This document shows positions 42,479 to 53,113 of a DNA stretch of 64,000 nt, in pieces (position 1 is the stretch's first letter; every line of letters begins with the position of its first letter). A program made the position numbers and the translations under genes. Below the pieces are notes generated by a model, which did no database searches, was not told where the DNA came from, and saw only the letters and a list, made by a program, of their open reading frames with translations. The stretch spans positions 744,001 to 808,000 of the forward strand of contig NZ_OZ026452.1 in assembly GCF_964019515.1 (NCBI RefSeq). Direction: 5' to 3'. The stretch is from Serratia symbiotica (Periphyllus acericola) (GTDB taxonomy: Bacteria; Pseudomonadota; Gammaproteobacteria; Enterobacterales; Enterobacteriaceae).

Positions 42479-42950
42479 CGCAATGTCTCTTCCAGTAAAA
42501 ACTCCATCGCTGCATCCAGGCGGATGTGCGGCAAAGGGCTGTCCACGTTCATGGTACGCGGACGGAATGGGTCAAAATAGAACCCTGGATGTTGCCAGAA
42601 CGCTGGCCTAGGCAGACGCACAGGCACTTCGCTAGGAAACACAGTCAGTGGTGCGCCATCTCCAGCCGATTGCCCTTCAGCGCCGGTATAGACTGCCCCT
42701 GATGTTCAACAATGCCGCTTTCAGTGGCCTGCACTGCCGCGAGAGCCACACAATCCATGCTTATACCCTCAAATCCGGCGTTTTGCCACGCTTCTTGTAC
42801 TAACTGCTGCAACAGCGAGACCAGATTGGCGTGCTAATCGGTAGTGATATGATCCGCCTTAGTCGCGGCGAACATCAGTTTGTCGATGGTGGGCGAAAAC
42901 AGCCGACGCAACAGCGTGCGTTTGCCGTAATGGAAACTCTGCATCAATTG
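42475..42950 (-). pseudogene. ycjX: YcjX 3' third, separated from its 5' part
   Basis: Reads LMQSFHYGKRTLLRRLFSPT then IDKLMFAATKADHITTD, an amber, HANLVSLLQQLVQEAWQNAG and later PLTVFPSEVPVRLP and [14 protein letters not shown] after a frameshift. This is exactly the part missing from 22130-23074. Its first bases are caattgatg (reverse complement of catcaattg at 42942-42950), repeating the last nine bases of the 5' part with one difference. It ends overlapping ycjF as in Escherichia coli. Confidence 0.93.
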
Positions 42951-44012
42951 GGCTTTGTTGAATAAATCGGATTTGGAATAAAGAGTCCCGTGAATGGGTA
43001 TCTTTCAGGCAAGGCGTACACTTTCTGGCATACCGGTGAGCGGCATCTTGTTTAATGCACAGATCATGGCCAGCGCCTCTGCAACTTGCCCATCATAATC
43101 TCGCAGCGACAGGGGACCACCAAATAGCTGTTTTACTCTATACCTCGCTGTTGCCGCTATCGAACGTCGGTGGTAGCCTGTGATACTTTTCCACCGTGTG
43201 TTGTCTCTGGTAAGGCGCTGGTTCGCTACCGCTTGATTTCGCTCTGCATAGTCTGGCGACTAATAACGGGTTCCGCTGCTGGGCGGTATTAACGCCTTGA
43301 GCTTCTTGCCCCTTAACTCATCATGACTCACTCGCGTATCCTAAGCCCGATCCGCCTAGGCGACTTTGATTTTACGGTACCTCTGGCGGATGAGACCTGG
43401 GAAGGCTTCGGTATCGGTGACATTGCTCAAGGAAAGATCAGCACAGATGACCTCATGTGTTTCTGTATCTACGGCCAAATGCAGTTTTCGCCAGATCCGC
43501 CGTTTTTCCTGACCGTGTTTTTTTACCTTCCACTCCCCTTAACCCAACACGTTGAGCGTTGAGCCCGGTAGAGTCGATAACGAGGTGCGCAATTTCACCT
43601 GGCGTTGGTGTTTTAAACGGGACATGGCCGGACTTCGCCCGCTTACTGATGCAGGTGTCGTCCGGGCAGTTCAACGGCACTTTGATCAGTGTGACAATGG
43701 AGTCGCCGAAGCCCTGGAGGGCGCGAAGTGTCAGGCCGAAAATCCGTTTCAGCATCAATACGCTGGTAATTGCCATATCGGAATAATGTGGTGGGCGACC
43801 ACGCAGAGAAGGTTTTGCCTCGCAGTACCAGGCGTGAAGTGCCGTTTCATCCCCCCAGCAAGTGAGTGAATCCCGAGTGATAAGGGCGTTGTTGTAAGCC
43901 TTCAAGTTGGTGATGTTTAACTTTTGCTGGGCCACGGAATGTCGCTATTTTGACAGAAGGAGAGTGATCTGATCCTCGTCCCGGCCAAAAGTTCTATTTA
44001 TTCAACAACGCC
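42951..44012 (-). mobile_element. IS903-type element abutting the ycjX 3' part
   Basis: Terminal repeats ggctttgttgaataaatc (42951) and tatttattcaacaacgcc (ends 44012). Transposase on the minus strand, from GTG near 43935, with a frameshifting 6-7 base duplication (gttgagcgttgag) near 43555, two ambers including the shared one at 43341-43343, and Ala at the catalytic Glu. The left flank is half of the split ycjX target duplication. The right flank acatacctg has no partner in the window. Confidence 0.93.
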
Positions 44013-44240
44013 ACATACCTGGGCAAGTTGGTTAGTACAGGCGGGTGTACTGCTCTCCGCCATTGCAGTAAATGGGAGGATGGGAGTCTATCGAGATGGT
44101 ATAACGTTACGCCCATTTATCACCGGTTCACTTGACAGAACATGCCAGAAAAATTGACGAAGTCTTGGCGGGCGATGTCAATAGTCTGGCACTTTTGGAA
44201 AATATAACAGTTTGTGAATAGCATAATATACTGATTTTAC

Positions 44241-44317
44241 TGGTACGCCCTACAGGATTTGAACCTATGACCTACGGCTTAGAAGGCCGTTGCTCTATCC
44301 AACTGAGCTAAGGGCGC
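44241..44317 (-). tRNA. argU: tRNA-Arg (anticodon TCT)
   Basis: Minus strand reads gcgcccttagctcagttgg...ggttcaaatcctgtagggcg with tacca encoded at the 3' end. It is 77 nt with a good acceptor stem, the anticodon loop ttctaa and a T-loop ttcaaat. It reads the rare AGA codon. It lies next to folD as argU does in Escherichia coli. The preceding 44013-44240 contains no gene I recognise. Confidence 0.95.
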
Positions 44318-44469
44318 GCTGGGTGGCGGGGTTGGATTATACGGTCAGCGTTTATTGAGTCAATTCTTTTTCATACCGTCCCGGCTGCAACCGTGCATTA
44401 TGCTGATTTTGCGCTATCGGTCAGTGCGTGGGTAGGTAAACACAGCCATCAAGCTTAGATGATAACTAA

Positions 44470-44614
44470 GGGCCGATCCCATTAGGCTATTTTATTTGCC
44501 ATTTTGCACCTGGGCAGTTCTCACCCTACTAACGTGTTCCCTGTACGCGCCAGTTGTTGCCCCTTGTCCCTGTCCAAACTGGCTGCTGCAACATACGCCT
44601 ACTGGGATAGGCTC
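44470..44614 (+). repeat. ~145-bp interspersed repeat, complete copy
   Basis: Begins with gatcccattaggctatttt and ends with gcctactgggataggc, which are imperfect inverted repeats of each other. The inside contains tttatttgccatttt, gggcagttctcaccct, gtacgcgcc and gtccaaactgg. Four further partial or full copies occur in the window. It has no coding capacity and looks like a MITE-type or REP-like element. Confidence 0.7.
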
Positions 44615-44617
44615 TAA

Positions 44618-44677
44618 ACTTGCCCAGTCGATGGTAGAAAAAGGCAGACTTGCCCAGTCGATGGTAGAAAAAGGCAG
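44618..44677. repeat. 30-bp unit in exact tandem duplication
   Basis: acttgcccagtcgatggtag plus aaaaaggcag occurs twice in a row without change (44618-44647 and 44648-44677). It lies between the interspersed repeat and folD, and no gene overlaps it. It is probably a slippage or repair product. Confidence 0.8.
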
Positions 44678-44804
44678 AGGGGATAATGCCGTTGATATAA
44701 AAAAGCGTAAATCATGATAAGGATAATTCAGCGCCTGACAGCGCGCTCAGCTTCTGACAAAATAACGCCATCCCCGCTTTCTCAAATGATGGATTTCCTC
44801 ACTG

Positions 44805-45662
44805 ATGGCAGCAAAGATTATTGATGGTAAAACGATTGCGCAGCAAGTTAAAAACGAAGTGGCTGAGCAAGTTAAACAACGAATAGTGGCCGGTAAACGT
44901 GCCCCAGGTCTGGCGGTGGTGTTAGTCGGAGAGAACCCAGCCTCACAGATTTACATTGCCAGCAAGCGCCGCGCCTGTGATGAAGTGGGCTTTCTTTCCC
45001 GCTCCTACGATCTGCCCGCCACTACCAGTGAGGCTGAACTACTGGCGTTTATCGACCAATTGAACACCGATTCGGCAATCGACGGCATTCTGGTGCAACT
45101 GCCGCTGCCCGTCGGTATCGATAACGTCAAGGTGCTAGATCGCATACATCCCGATAAAGACATTGATGGCCTCCATCCGTACAATGTTGGCCGTCTGTGC
45201 CAGCGTGCACCTACACTGCGCCCTTGTACTCCAAGGGGCATCGTCACCCTGCTGGAGCATTATAACATTGATACTTATGGCCTGAATGCCGTGGTAGTCG
45301 GTGCCTCCAACATCGTCGGACGCCCGATGAGCATGGAGTTGCTGCTGGCCGGTTGCACCACCACCATAACCCACCGCTTCACCAAAAATTTGCGGCATCA
45401 TGTTGAAAACGCCGATCTGCTGGTGGTAGCGGTCGGCAAACCGGGTTTTATTCTGGGGAACTGGATCAAACCGGGTGCCATTGTGGTAGATGTTGGCATC
45501 AATCGTCTAGACACTGGCAAAGTGGTCGGTGATGTGGATTTCGACGCCGCCAGCGAACGCGCTGCCTATATTACGCCCGTGCCGGGTGGCGTTGGCCCGA
45601 TGACCGTTGCCACACTGATCCAAAATACCTTGCAAGCCTGCGAGGTCCATCACGATGTTTAA
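44805..45662 (+). CDS. folD: Bifunctional methylenetetrahydrofolate dehydrogenase/cyclohydrolase
   Basis: Interconverts 5,10-methylene-, 5,10-methenyl- and 10-formyl-tetrahydrofolate, supplying one-carbon units for purines and formyl-Met. The product is 285 residues. The catalytic Lys lies in [35 protein letters not shown], the NADP-binding [10 protein letters not shown] and [13 protein letters not shown] are all conserved. The frame is intact. It is next to tRNA-Arg and a ybcJ stub, the Escherichia coli order. Confidence 0.97.
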   Translation: MAAKIIDGKTIAQQVKNEVAEQVKQRIVAGKRAPGLAVVLVGENPASQIYIASKRRACDEVGFLSRSYDLPATTSEAELLAFIDQLNTDSAIDGILVQLPLPVGIDNVKVLDRIHPDKDIDGLHPYNVGRLCQRAPTLRPCTPRGIVTLLEHYNIDTYGLNAVVVGASNIVGRPMSMELLLAGCTTTITHRFTKNLRHHVENADLLVVAVGKPGFILGNWIKPGAIVVDVGINRLDTGKVVGDVDFDAASERAAYITPVPGGVGPMTVATLIQNTLQACEVHHDV

Positions 45663-45677
45663 CCTAAGTAAGGCAAT

Positions 45678-45726
45678 ATGGATATTTTTAACCTGGATAA
45701 TCACCCCTACGTCGCACTGTGCGAAC
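45678..45726 (+). pseudogene. ybcJ: YbcJ (S4-type RNA-binding) stub cut by an IS
   Basis: Sixteen codons, MDIFNLDNHPYVALCE, match the start of YbcJ, an S4-fold RNA-binding protein of about 70 residues that sits after folD in Escherichia coli. An IS903-type end follows at 45727. The rest of the gene is not found beyond the IS in this window. Identification rests on the short sequence together with position. Confidence 0.65.
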
Positions 45727-46770
45727 GGCGTTGTTGAATAAATCGAACATTTGGCCGGGACGAGGATCAGATCACTCTCCTTCTGTCAAAATAGCGACAT
45801 TCCGTGGCCCAGCAAAAGTTAAACATCACCAACTTGAAGGCTTACAACAACGCCCTTATCACTCGGGATTCACTCACTTGCTTGGGGGATGAAACGGCAC
45901 TTCACGCCTGGTACTGCGAGGCAAAACCTTCTCTGCGTGGTCGCCCACCACATTATTCCGATCTGGCAATTACCAGCGTATTGATGCTGAAACGGATTTT
46001 CGGCCTGACACTTCGCGCCCTACAGGGCTTCGTCGACTCCATTGTCACACTGATTAAAGTGCTGTTGAACTGCCCGGACGACACCTGTATCAGTAAGCGG
46101 GCGAAGTCCGGCCATGTCCCGTTTAAAACCGCAACGCCGGGTGAAATTGCGCACCTCGTTATCGACTCTAGCGGGCTCAACGTGTTGGGTGAAGGCGAGT
46201 GGATGGCAAAAAAACACGGTCAGGAAAAACGGCGTATCTGGCGAAAACTGCATTTGGCCGTAGATACAGAAACACATGAGGTCATCTGTGCTGACCTTTC
46301 CTTGAGCAATATCACCGATACCGAAGCCTTCCCAGGTCTCATCCGTCAGAGGTACCGTAAAATCAAAGTCGCCTAGGCGGATCGGGCTTAGGATACGCGA
46401 GTGTGTGATGATGAGTTAAGGGGCAAGAAGCTCAAGGCGTTAATACCGCCCAGCAGCGGAGCCCGTTATTTATGCAGAGCGAAATCAAGCGGTGGCGAAC
46501 CAGCGCGTTACCGGAGACAATACACGGTGGAAAAGTATCACAGGCTACCACCGAGGTTCGATAGCGGCAACAGCGAGGTACAGAGTAAAATAGCTATTTG
46601 GTGGTCACCTGTCGCTGCGAGATTATGATGGGCAAGTTGCAGAGGCGCTGGCCATGATCTGTGCATTAAACAAGATGCCGCTCGCTGGTATGCCAGAAAG
46701 TGTATGCCTTGCCTGAAAGATGCCCATTCAGGGGACTTTTTATTCCAAATCCGATTTATTCAACAACGCC
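45727..46770 (+). mobile_element. IS903-type element between ybcJ stub and dedA-family gene
   Basis: Both terminal repeats are present (ggcgttgttgaataaatc and gatttattcaacaacgcc), 1044 bp. The transposase from GTG at 45804 is open for 190 codons, with an extra amber at 46374-46376, then the shared amber at 46389-46391; the later part has Ala at the catalytic Glu and a small deletion near 46470. The right flank atagtcatc is the reverse complement of the right flank of the copy at 56567-57553. Confidence 0.93.
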
Positions 46771-46807
46771 ATAGTCATCATGAATATTGCCTATCAGGAG
46801 CCGCATA

Positions 46808-47338
46808 TTGAGCCTTAATGACGTTATCACCTGGGTCAGCGACGTCGTGCGTCAGCACGAGGTCTGGGCCATCCCCATTATCTTCTTTCTGGCGTTCGGC
46901 GAGTCGTTGGCGTTTCTGTCACTGCTACTGCCGGCCACGGTGATCCTGCTGGCACTGGGGGCGCTGATCGGCGAAAGCGGTATCGCTTTCTGGCCGATTT
47001 GGGCTGCTGCTGCCGTTGGCGCTTTCTTAGGCGACTGGCTTTCCTATTGGATCGGTCATCACTATCAGCATCGGGTTGTTGATATGTGGCCACTGTCGCG
47101 CAATCCTCAATTGCTGACACGCGGCCATGCCTTTTTTGAGCGCTGTGGCGTGCTGGGCATTTTCATCGGCCGTTTCTTCGGCCCATTGCGCGCCGTGGTG
47201 CCGTTGGTCGGCGGGATCTGCGGCATGCAGCAGGGCTATTTCCAACTGGCGAATATCACCTCAGCGATGATTTGGGCGTTTGGCATTCTGGCACCTGGCG
47301 CATTGGGTATTAAATGGCTAAGCCAGTGGTTAGGCTGA
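46808..47338 (+). CDS. DedA-family inner-membrane protein
   Basis: DedA proteins are membrane transporters of the VTT/SNARE-associated family; some recycle undecaprenyl phosphate or other lipids. The 176-residue product (from a TTG preceded by aggag at about 46797) has FLAFGESLAFLSLLLPATVI, AAVGAFLGDWLSYWIGHHY and GRFFGPLRAVVPLVGGICGM, with the conserved Glu, the G-D-x3-Y/W block and the F/Y-x-R-x2-P/G-x-R region. It has four to five hydrophobic segments. The frame is intact. I cannot assign it to a specific Escherichia coli paralogue. Confidence 0.85.
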   Translation: MSLNDVITWVSDVVRQHEVWAIPIIFFLAFGESLAFLSLLLPATVILLALGALIGESGIAFWPIWAAAAVGAFLGDWLSYWIGHHYQHRVVDMWPLSRNPQLLTRGHAFFERCGVLGIFIGRFFGPLRAVVPLVGGICGMQQGYFQLANITSAMIWAFGILAPGALGIKWLSQWLG

Positions 47339-47350
47339 GGGCTGCTTATT

Positions 47351-47478
47351 TATACCCTAGATAATTCAAGTTGCATGTGCGTTAGCTTTCCTTACTCACC
47401 CCAGTCACTTACTGATGTAAGCTCCTGGGGGTTTGGCTGCGTTGATGCCTTCCTGAAACTTGAATTATCTAGGGTATA
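47351..47478. repeat. ERIC palindrome, complete
   Basis: Outer arms tataccctagataattcaag and cttgaattatctagggtata are perfect inverted repeats. The centre contains ctcaccccagtcacttac and atgtaagctcctgggg, the conserved core of enterobacterial repetitive intergenic consensus elements. Length is 128 bp, the classical size. Confidence 0.9.
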
Positions 47479-47540
47479 GAACCTATCTAATAAGGCTATT
47501 TTATTTGCCATTTTGGCTCTGGGCAGTATTCACCCTCCTC
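47479..47540 (+). repeat. Partial copy of the ~145-bp interspersed repeat
   Basis: gaacctatctaataaggcta followed by tttgccattttggctctggg and cagtattcaccctcctc matches the first 60 bp of the repeat. It starts directly at the ERIC end and stops where the porin remnant begins. Confidence 0.75.
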
Positions 47541-47777
47541 AACTACAGCGCAGAGTGCTGATAAAAGCCTGGTTGATTCGTCCTTTTTGAAGGACAGTCA
47601 GGCTGAGATCTCACTGAAAAATTATTGGAAATACCTCAAAGATGACGCCGACATTGCTAAGCCTCAGGAAATCCACAGCGCCTGGGGACAGGGGCTGGCG
47701 CTAGGCTATCAATCAGGTTATCTGGCAGATATCCTCGGTGTTAACCTTGATTACTACAGCTCAGTAAAACTGGGCGC
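47541..47777 (+). pseudogene. Outer-membrane porin remnant (OprD-like), both ends lost
   Basis: One open segment reads TTAQSADKSLVDSSFLKDSQ, AEISLKNYWKYLKDD, AWGQGLALGYQSGYLADILG and VNLDYYSSVKLGA. The alternating pattern with GYQSGYLADILGVNLDYY resembles the first strands of OprD/chitoporin-family channels. The signal peptide is missing at the left and an IS630-type element ends it at about residue 80 of some 400. Family assignment is tentative. Confidence 0.55.
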
Positions 47778-47779
47778 TA

Positions 47780-48846
47780 AATACCTGCGCCAAATAGTAG
47801 ATCACTGTAAGGAACTCAATCCGGTTTGAGCGATCTGATCAATCGCCAAACATCACAACCCCTCACAACCGGACTGAGTAATGCCGAACATAGCACCCAT
47901 ACCCCGACATGAACGACGTCAGATACAAAAAATTATCCAGAAAACACCAGATAAAAATTATGCCAGACGCCTTATCGCCATGTTGATGTTACACCGTGGC
48001 TACACGCTGAATTACCTAGGTAAAACCTTATGTGCCGCTGTCGGACGATGGGTTAATTTGTTCACATTGGGCGGCTATGAAGGATTGGCAAGCCTTTCAC
48101 CTGGACGCCCCCGAAAATGGCCCACGGAGGCGATGTTGAAGATGCTTGATTTGCTCGTTCAGCGTTCTCCACAGGACTTTGGCTATCTGCGCTCTCGGTG
48201 GAATACTGAGATGTTAACGATTGAAATTAATAAATTATTTAACTCAACGTTACATCCTGGCTCACTTCGGCGCTGGTTGCCGAGAGCCGGTATTGTGTGG
48301 CGTAGAGCGGCTGCAACATCCCGTCTTTTACGAAGATGAGGTAGACATCGATATGAACCCTAAAATAGGTGCTGACTGGCAGAAAAAGGGTCAACAAAAA
48401 CGCATCACGACACCGGGACAGAATGAAAAGCATTACCTCGCGGGTGCCCTTTATGCAGGAACCGGAAGAGTTGATTATGTCAGTGGAAACCATAAAAACT
48501 CGGGTTTATTCATTAGCCTGTTACGCAAGCTGAGAAGCACATACCAAAGTGCCAAAACCATTACGCTGATTGTCGATAATTACATCATTCATAAGAGTAA
48601 AGAAACGTTGAGCTGGTTGCGGCGCAACCCGAATTTTATTGTCATTTATCAGCCAGTTTACTCTCCATGGGTAAACAGGATAGAGCTCCTATGGTTGGCT
48701 TTATATGAGACAGTCACACGCAATCACCGTTGCCGGACGAGATGGCAATTGCTAAAAAATATGGGTCATTTTATGAAAGCCGCCTCACCGTTCCTAGGCA
48801 ATAAACCTGGGTTAATGAAAGTGGAGCGGTATTAAGCGCAGGTATT
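47780..48846 (+). mobile_element. IS630-type element, 1067 bp, TA-flanked
   Basis: Ends aatacctgcgcc and gcgcaggtatt with TA at 47778-47779 and 48847-48848. The N-terminal frame (47881-48339, 152 codons) and the catalytic frame (48221-48835, one frame over) are the least damaged of all copies. It has the same frame break after GIVWRRAA as the copies at 8002 and 17126. D, D and E are present in EDEVDID, LIVDNYII and VNRIELLW. It separates the porin remnant from the truncated mlrA. Confidence 0.92.
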
Positions 48847-48848
48847 TA

Positions 48849-49170
48849 GTTCGAACAGGCGTCTGCGTAGTTGACTGGGCGAGGAGGTGTGCAGGAGCGT
48901 TAACAGTTGCTTCTGCAACAGCGCCCAGTTGGCAGAGTGATCCCGCTGCGCTTTGCCGTCCAACAGCGCTTTGACCATATTGATAGGCACGCCGCGCTCT
49001 ATCCAAATGCGGATGGTACGAATACGCGCCACGTCCTCGTTGTCATACAGGCGGTGGCCGCCTTCGCTGCGTTTCGGTTTCAGCAGCCCGTAGCGCCGCT
49101 GCCAGGCGCGTAGCGTGACGGGATTGATGTCGCAGAGTTGGGCTACTTCACCGATGCTGTAAAAGAGCAT
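48849..49170 (-). pseudogene. mlrA: MlrA-type MerR regulator, truncated by IS
   Basis: MlrA activates csgD (curli and biofilm) in Escherichia coli. The segment reads MLFYSIGEVAQLCDINPVTL then RAWQRRYGLLKPKRSEGGHR, a classic MerR helix-turn-helix, and continues to about residue 107 (QLRRRLFEL), where the IS630-type element starts. The normal protein is about 243 residues, so the C-terminal sensor domain is gone. The DNA-binding part alone could be made. It could also be a close paralogue such as bluR. Confidence 0.8.
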
Positions 49171-49396
49171 ATCCTTCTCCTAGCTTAAGATATCGAACAC
49201 TAAACCATAGCGGGGAAGGCTAAAGTTGTACAAAAAAATAACCTGCACAACTTTAGACGCTGTGGAAAACGTGAGCTACAACCTGGAAAGGCGATGAGTA
49301 CAGCGAGACATTGCCTACCACTCATCATTAACTCAAGCTGACGCGTTAGCCGGTCTGTGGAACAATACGCCATCATTTCGTTTAGATAAGAGTCAA

Positions 49397-51577
49397 ATGT
49401 CGCTCTCCTGTGCAATTAAACATCAGATCAGGCAGTGGTACAAAGTCTTGCAGCAGCAAATACCGGATTTTATTTCCCGTACTCCCCAGCGCGAGATGAT
49501 CGCCGAAGTGGCGAAAACTCTGGCCGGCGATTCTCCGCGCCATCTAGCGATCGAAGCACCGACGGGTGTTGGCAAAACGCTGTCATATTTGATCCCTGGC
49601 ATTGCCGTGGGGCGGGCAGAGGGCAAGCCGCTGGTGGTCAGCACGGCTAATGTGGCGTTGCAAGATCAGATCTACAGCAAAGACTTGCCACTGCTGAAAA
49701 AGATCATCTCCGATTTGAAGTTCACTGGGGCCTTTGGGCGCGGGCGCTACCTGTGCCCACGCAACCTGGCGGCGATAAGTACTGATACCCGGGAGCAAGG
49801 CGATTTGCCGCTGTTTCTCGACGACGAACGGGGACCTTCCAGCGGAACAGAGCTGGCATTGTGCCAGAAACTGGCCAAGGCGTTCAGCTGCTGTGAGTGG
49901 GATGGGCTGCGCGATCACTATTCCCTATCTATCGGTGATCCCCTGTGGGCCAGGTTGAGCACCGATAAAGCCAATTGCCTAGGGCGCAACTGCCATTATA
50001 TCCGCGAATGCCCATTTTATATCGCCCGTAAAGAGATTGAGAGCGCCGATGTAGTGGTAACCAACCATGCTCTGGTGATGGCGGCATTGGAAACTGAGTC
50101 GGTGTTGCCGAACCCGAAAGCGCTGCTGCTAGTTCTGGATGAAGGGCATCACCTGCCTGATGTGGCGCGCGATGCGTTGGAGATTAGCGGTGAAATCACT
50201 GCGCTGTCAGCCAACCTGCAACTGGATATGCTGGTGCATCAGGTCGAACAGTGTATGAGCCAGTATCGGCCGAAAAACCCGCCAGGGCTGGCCAACAGCG
50301 AGCGACTCAACCACCACTGTGAGACGTTGCGCGAGCAGGTGCAACTCTTCGAACGCCAGGTCAGCGCCTATCTGCCCAGCGACAGCGTGGTGGCTGAGCA
50401 CCGTTTCGAGATGGGGGTATTGCCAACGGAAATGATGGAAAACTGTGTGCGCTTGTTCAAACTCACCGATACCCTACGCGGACTGACGGAATTTGTGCTG
50501 AATGTGCTCACCGAACAGACTGGCAAGCACGATATCATCGCTTTGCAGCGTTCAGTTATTCAGCTAAGCTGTATCCTGGGTTATCTAGAGGTGATGAGCA
50601 AACTGTGGCACCTGGCAGCACTTAATAACTCTTCTAGTGCGCCAATCTCCAAATGGGTGACGCGCGATCAGCGCGATAATGTGAGCCATATTTACTTGCA
50701 CTGCGTTGGCATCCGCGTCAGCGAGCAGTTGGAAAAACTGCTGTGGCGCAAGGTGCCGCATGTGGTGATCACCTCGGCAACGCTGCGTTCGCTAAATAGC
50801 TTTGCGCGGTTACAGGAAATGAGTGGTCTGAACGAGCAGGCTGGCGATCGCTTTATGACATTGGCATCGCCGTTTAACCACGTTGCACAGGGCAAGATCA
50901 TTATCCCGCAAATGCGTTTTGAACCGGTAATCGCCACCGAGGCGCAGCACTTGGAAGAGATGGCGCGCTTCTTCCGCGCCGAGCAGGACAGCGGTCAGCA
51001 CCAAGGCATGCTGATCCTGTTCAGTAGCCACCGGGCGATGCAGACTTTTCTCGGTTACGTGACCGATCTGCGCCTAAAGTTGCTGGTACAGGGCGATCAG
51101 CCGCGTTACCGCCTGGTGGAAGAGCACTGCAAACGGGTGGAAAAGGGGATCACCAGCGTGTTGGTCGGCTTACAGTCATTTTCCGAAGGGCTGGATCTGA
51201 AAGGTGAGTTACTGACTCAGGTGCATATTCACAAAATAGCCTTCCCGCCGATCGACAGCCCGGTGATCGTTACCGAGGCCGAATGGCTGAAATCGCTGAA
51301 GCGCTATCCGTTTGAAGTACAGAGCCTGCCGAGCGCCTCGTTTAACCTGATCCAGCAAGTAGGCCGCCTGATCCGCAGTAACCAATGCCACGGCGAGATA
51401 GTGATCTATGATCGCCGGTTGTTGACCAAAGGCTATGGTGCAAGGTTGTTGGCGGCGCTACCGGTGTTCCCTATTGAGCAGCGTGCGCTGCCGGAAGCTG
51501 ACAAAGCACATTTGGCGGCGTTGAAATCTGCCGCAGCAGCGGTACAGAAAGAGAAAAAACGCCGCCACAAGCGTTAG
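49397..51577 (+). CDS. dinG: ATP-dependent DNA helicase DinG
   Basis: XPD-like 5'-3' superfamily 2 helicase with an iron-sulfur cluster; unwinds R-loops, D-loops and forked DNA. The 726-residue product has Walker A (IEAPTGVGKTLSYLIPGI), the four-Cys cluster region (RGRYLCPRN and NCLGRNCHYIRECPF), the DEAH box as LDEGHHLPD, ITSATLRS, and VLVGLQSFSEGLDLKG plus QQVGRLIRS as motifs V and VI. The Lys/Arg-rich tail is typical. The frame is intact. It converges with glnQ; a weak hairpin (atgggc...gcccat, 51596-51615) lies between them. Confidence 0.97.
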   Translation: MSLSCAIKHQIRQWYKVLQQQIPDFISRTPQREMIAEVAKTLAGDSPRHLAIEAPTGVGKTLSYLIPGIAVGRAEGKPLVVSTANVALQDQIYSKDLPLLKKIISDLKFTGAFGRGRYLCPRNLAAISTDTREQGDLPLFLDDERGPSSGTELALCQKLAKAFSCCEWDGLRDHYSLSIGDPLWARLSTDKANCLGRNCHYIRECPFYIARKEIESADVVVTNHALVMAALETESVLPNPKALLLVLDEGHHLPDVARDALEISGEITALSANLQLDMLVHQVEQCMSQYRPKNPPGLANSERLNHHCETLREQVQLFERQVSAYLPSDSVVAEHRFEMGVLPTEMMENCVRLFKLTDTLRGLTEFVLNVLTEQTGKHDIIALQRSVIQLSCILGYLEVMSKLWHLAALNNSSSAPISKWVTRDQRDNVSHIYLHCVGIRVSEQLEKLLWRKVPHVVITSATLRSLNSFARLQEMSGLNEQAGDRFMTLASPFNHVAQGKIIIPQMRFEPVIATEAQHLEEMARFFRAEQDSGQHQGMLILFSSHRAMQTFLGYVTDLRLKLLVQGDQPRYRLVEEHCKRVEKGITSVLVGLQSFSEGLDLKGELLTQVHIHKIAFPPIDSPVIVTEAEWLKSLKRYPFEVQSLPSASFNLIQQVGRLIRSNQCHGEIVIYDRRLLTKGYGARLLAALPVFPIEQRALPEADKAHLAALKSAAAAVQKEKKRRHKR

Positions 51578-51631
51578 GTGACCTAAACAGAAACGATGGG
51601 CGAAAAAAAGCCCATTATTGAGTGGGATCAA

Positions 51632-52354
51632 TCAAGAAACGTGCTGAAGGAACTCCTGTAAACGTACGCTGGGTGGGTGGTTGATCAAATAGTGGGGATG
51701 ACCGTCCTGCGCAATTCGTCCTTGGTCGATGAAGATCAGACGCGATGCCACTTTTTCGGCAAAGCCGATTTCGTGGGTGACGATCACCATGGTCATGCCT
51801 TCTTCTGCCAGATCCTGCATAACCTTCAGCACTTCATGGCGTAGTTCTGGGTCCAGCGCGGAGGTTGGCTCATCAAACAGCATCATTTTCGGCTTTACCG
51901 CCAGTGCGCGGGCGATCGCCACGCGCTGCTGTTGTCCACCGGACAACTCAGATGGGTAATGATGGGCTCGTTCGGCCAAACCTACTTTGGCCAGCAGCTC
52001 ACGTGCCAGCTTATCTGCTGCTGACTTCTTCAAACGGCGTACGCGGATCGGGCCGAAGGCGACGTTTTCCAACGCTGTCAAGTGAGGGAAAAGGTAGAAT
52101 TGCTGGAACACCATGCCGGCTTCTTGGCGGATCAGACGATCGTCCACCTTGGGATCGTTAGCCCTCAGGCCATCGATGATCAGCTCACCGCTGGTGATCG
52201 CTTCCAATTTATTGATGCAACGCAGCAGAGTGGATTTGCCGGAGCCGGAAGGCCCAATAATCACCACCACTTCGCCCTGGTTAATCTTTAGATCGATATC
52301 ATGCAGCACCTGGGTTGAACCAAAGTGCTTGGAGACGTTGTTAAATTCAATCAC
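51632..52354 (-). CDS. glnQ: Glutamine ABC transporter ATP-binding protein
   Basis: ATPase of the GlnHPQ high-affinity glutamine importer. With a GTG start at 52354 ([20 protein letters not shown]) it is 240 residues, the family length; the GTG overlaps the glnP TGA by gtga, which decides the start. Walker [11 protein letters not shown]-loop [16 protein letters not shown], signature LSGGQQQR, Walker [10 protein letters not shown] and the H-loop VTHEIGF are intact. It is the last gene of glnHPQ. Confidence 0.97.
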   Translation of the reverse strand: MIEFNNVSKHFGSTQVLHDIDLKINQGEVVVIIGPSGSGKSTLLRCINKLEAITSGELIIDGLRANDPKVDDRLIRQEAGMVFQQFYLFPHLTALENVAFGPIRVRRLKKSAADKLARELLAKVGLAERAHHYPSELSGGQQQRVAIARALAVKPKMMLFDEPTSALDPELRHEVLKVMQDLAEEGMTMVIVTHEIGFAEKVASRLIFIDQGRIAQDGHPHYLINHPPSVRLQEFLQHVS

Positions 52355-53010
52355 AGGATTTTCATCCTTCTTTCCAGACGCCTCAGCACGAAGCTCAGCA
52401 CCAAAGTAATAATCAGATAAATAACTGCCACAGCGCTCCAAATTTCCAGTGCGCGGAAGTTACCGGCAATAATTTCCTGACCTTGACGGGTCAGTTCCGC
52501 TACGCCGATCACGATGAATAGCGAGGTGTCTTTAATGCTGATGATCCATTGGTTGCCCAGCGGTGGAAGCATGCGGCGCAAAGCCAGTGGCATAATGATG
52601 TAGCGGATGGTTTCACACCGCGACAGGCCGAGTGCCAGACCGGCTTCACGGAAGCCGTTATGGATCGATAACACCGCGCCACGGGTGATTTCCGCAATAT
52701 AGGCCCCGGAGTTGATCATGATGGTGACCACTGCGGCACTGAACGGATCGATGCGCAAATCGCTAAAGGCCATCGGCAGGGCAAAGTAGATAAACATCAC
52801 TTGTACTACAATCGGCGTGCCACGGATTATCTCGATAAACACCAAGGCGATATGGTTGACGATAAAACCGCCATAGGTGCGGGCAATGCCGGCGATAAGA
52901 CCAATAATGAGCCCACCAATCAGACCAAGGGCCGAAATCCACAAGGTCATTTTTGCGCCTTCTAACAGAATGGGGATGGCGGGCCAGATGGCGCTCCAAT
53001 CGAACTGCAT
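52351..53010 (-). CDS. glnP: Glutamine ABC transporter permease
   Basis: Inner-membrane permease of the glutamine importer. The 219-residue product has about five hydrophobic segments and the EAA loop ([20 protein letters not shown]), which docks to GlnQ. It begins [20 protein letters not shown]. The stop overlaps the GTG of glnQ. A 103-bp gap separates it from glnH. The frame is intact. Confidence 0.97.
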   Translation of the reverse strand: MQFDWSAIWPAIPILLEGAKMTLWISALGLIGGLIIGLIAGIARTYGGFIVNHIALVFIEIIRGTPIVVQVMFIYFALPMAFSDLRIDPFSAAVVTIMINSGAYIAEITRGAVLSIHNGFREAGLALGLSRCETIRYIIMPLALRRMLPPLGNQWIISIKDTSLFIVIGVAELTRQGQEIIAGNFRALEIWSAVAVIYLIITLVLSFVLRRLERRMKIL

Positions 53011-53113
53011 GGTAATTCTCCCGGTGAACTCAAAACATAAAGATCAGACGCAACAAAAGTCAGGGGCTAAGTGATTACCCCCTGGGTTTAGGTGAATAAT
53101 GCTACTGCCTGAA

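Noticed and set aside
44618..44677. Start of a CRISPR array
   Set aside because: Only two units, directly adjacent and without spacers; it is a simple tandem duplication. No CRISPR array or cas gene was seen in the window.
51596..51615. Hairpin between dinG and glnQ as a bidirectional terminator
   Set aside because: The A/T run is in the loop rather than after the stem, so it does not fit a standard terminator on either strand.
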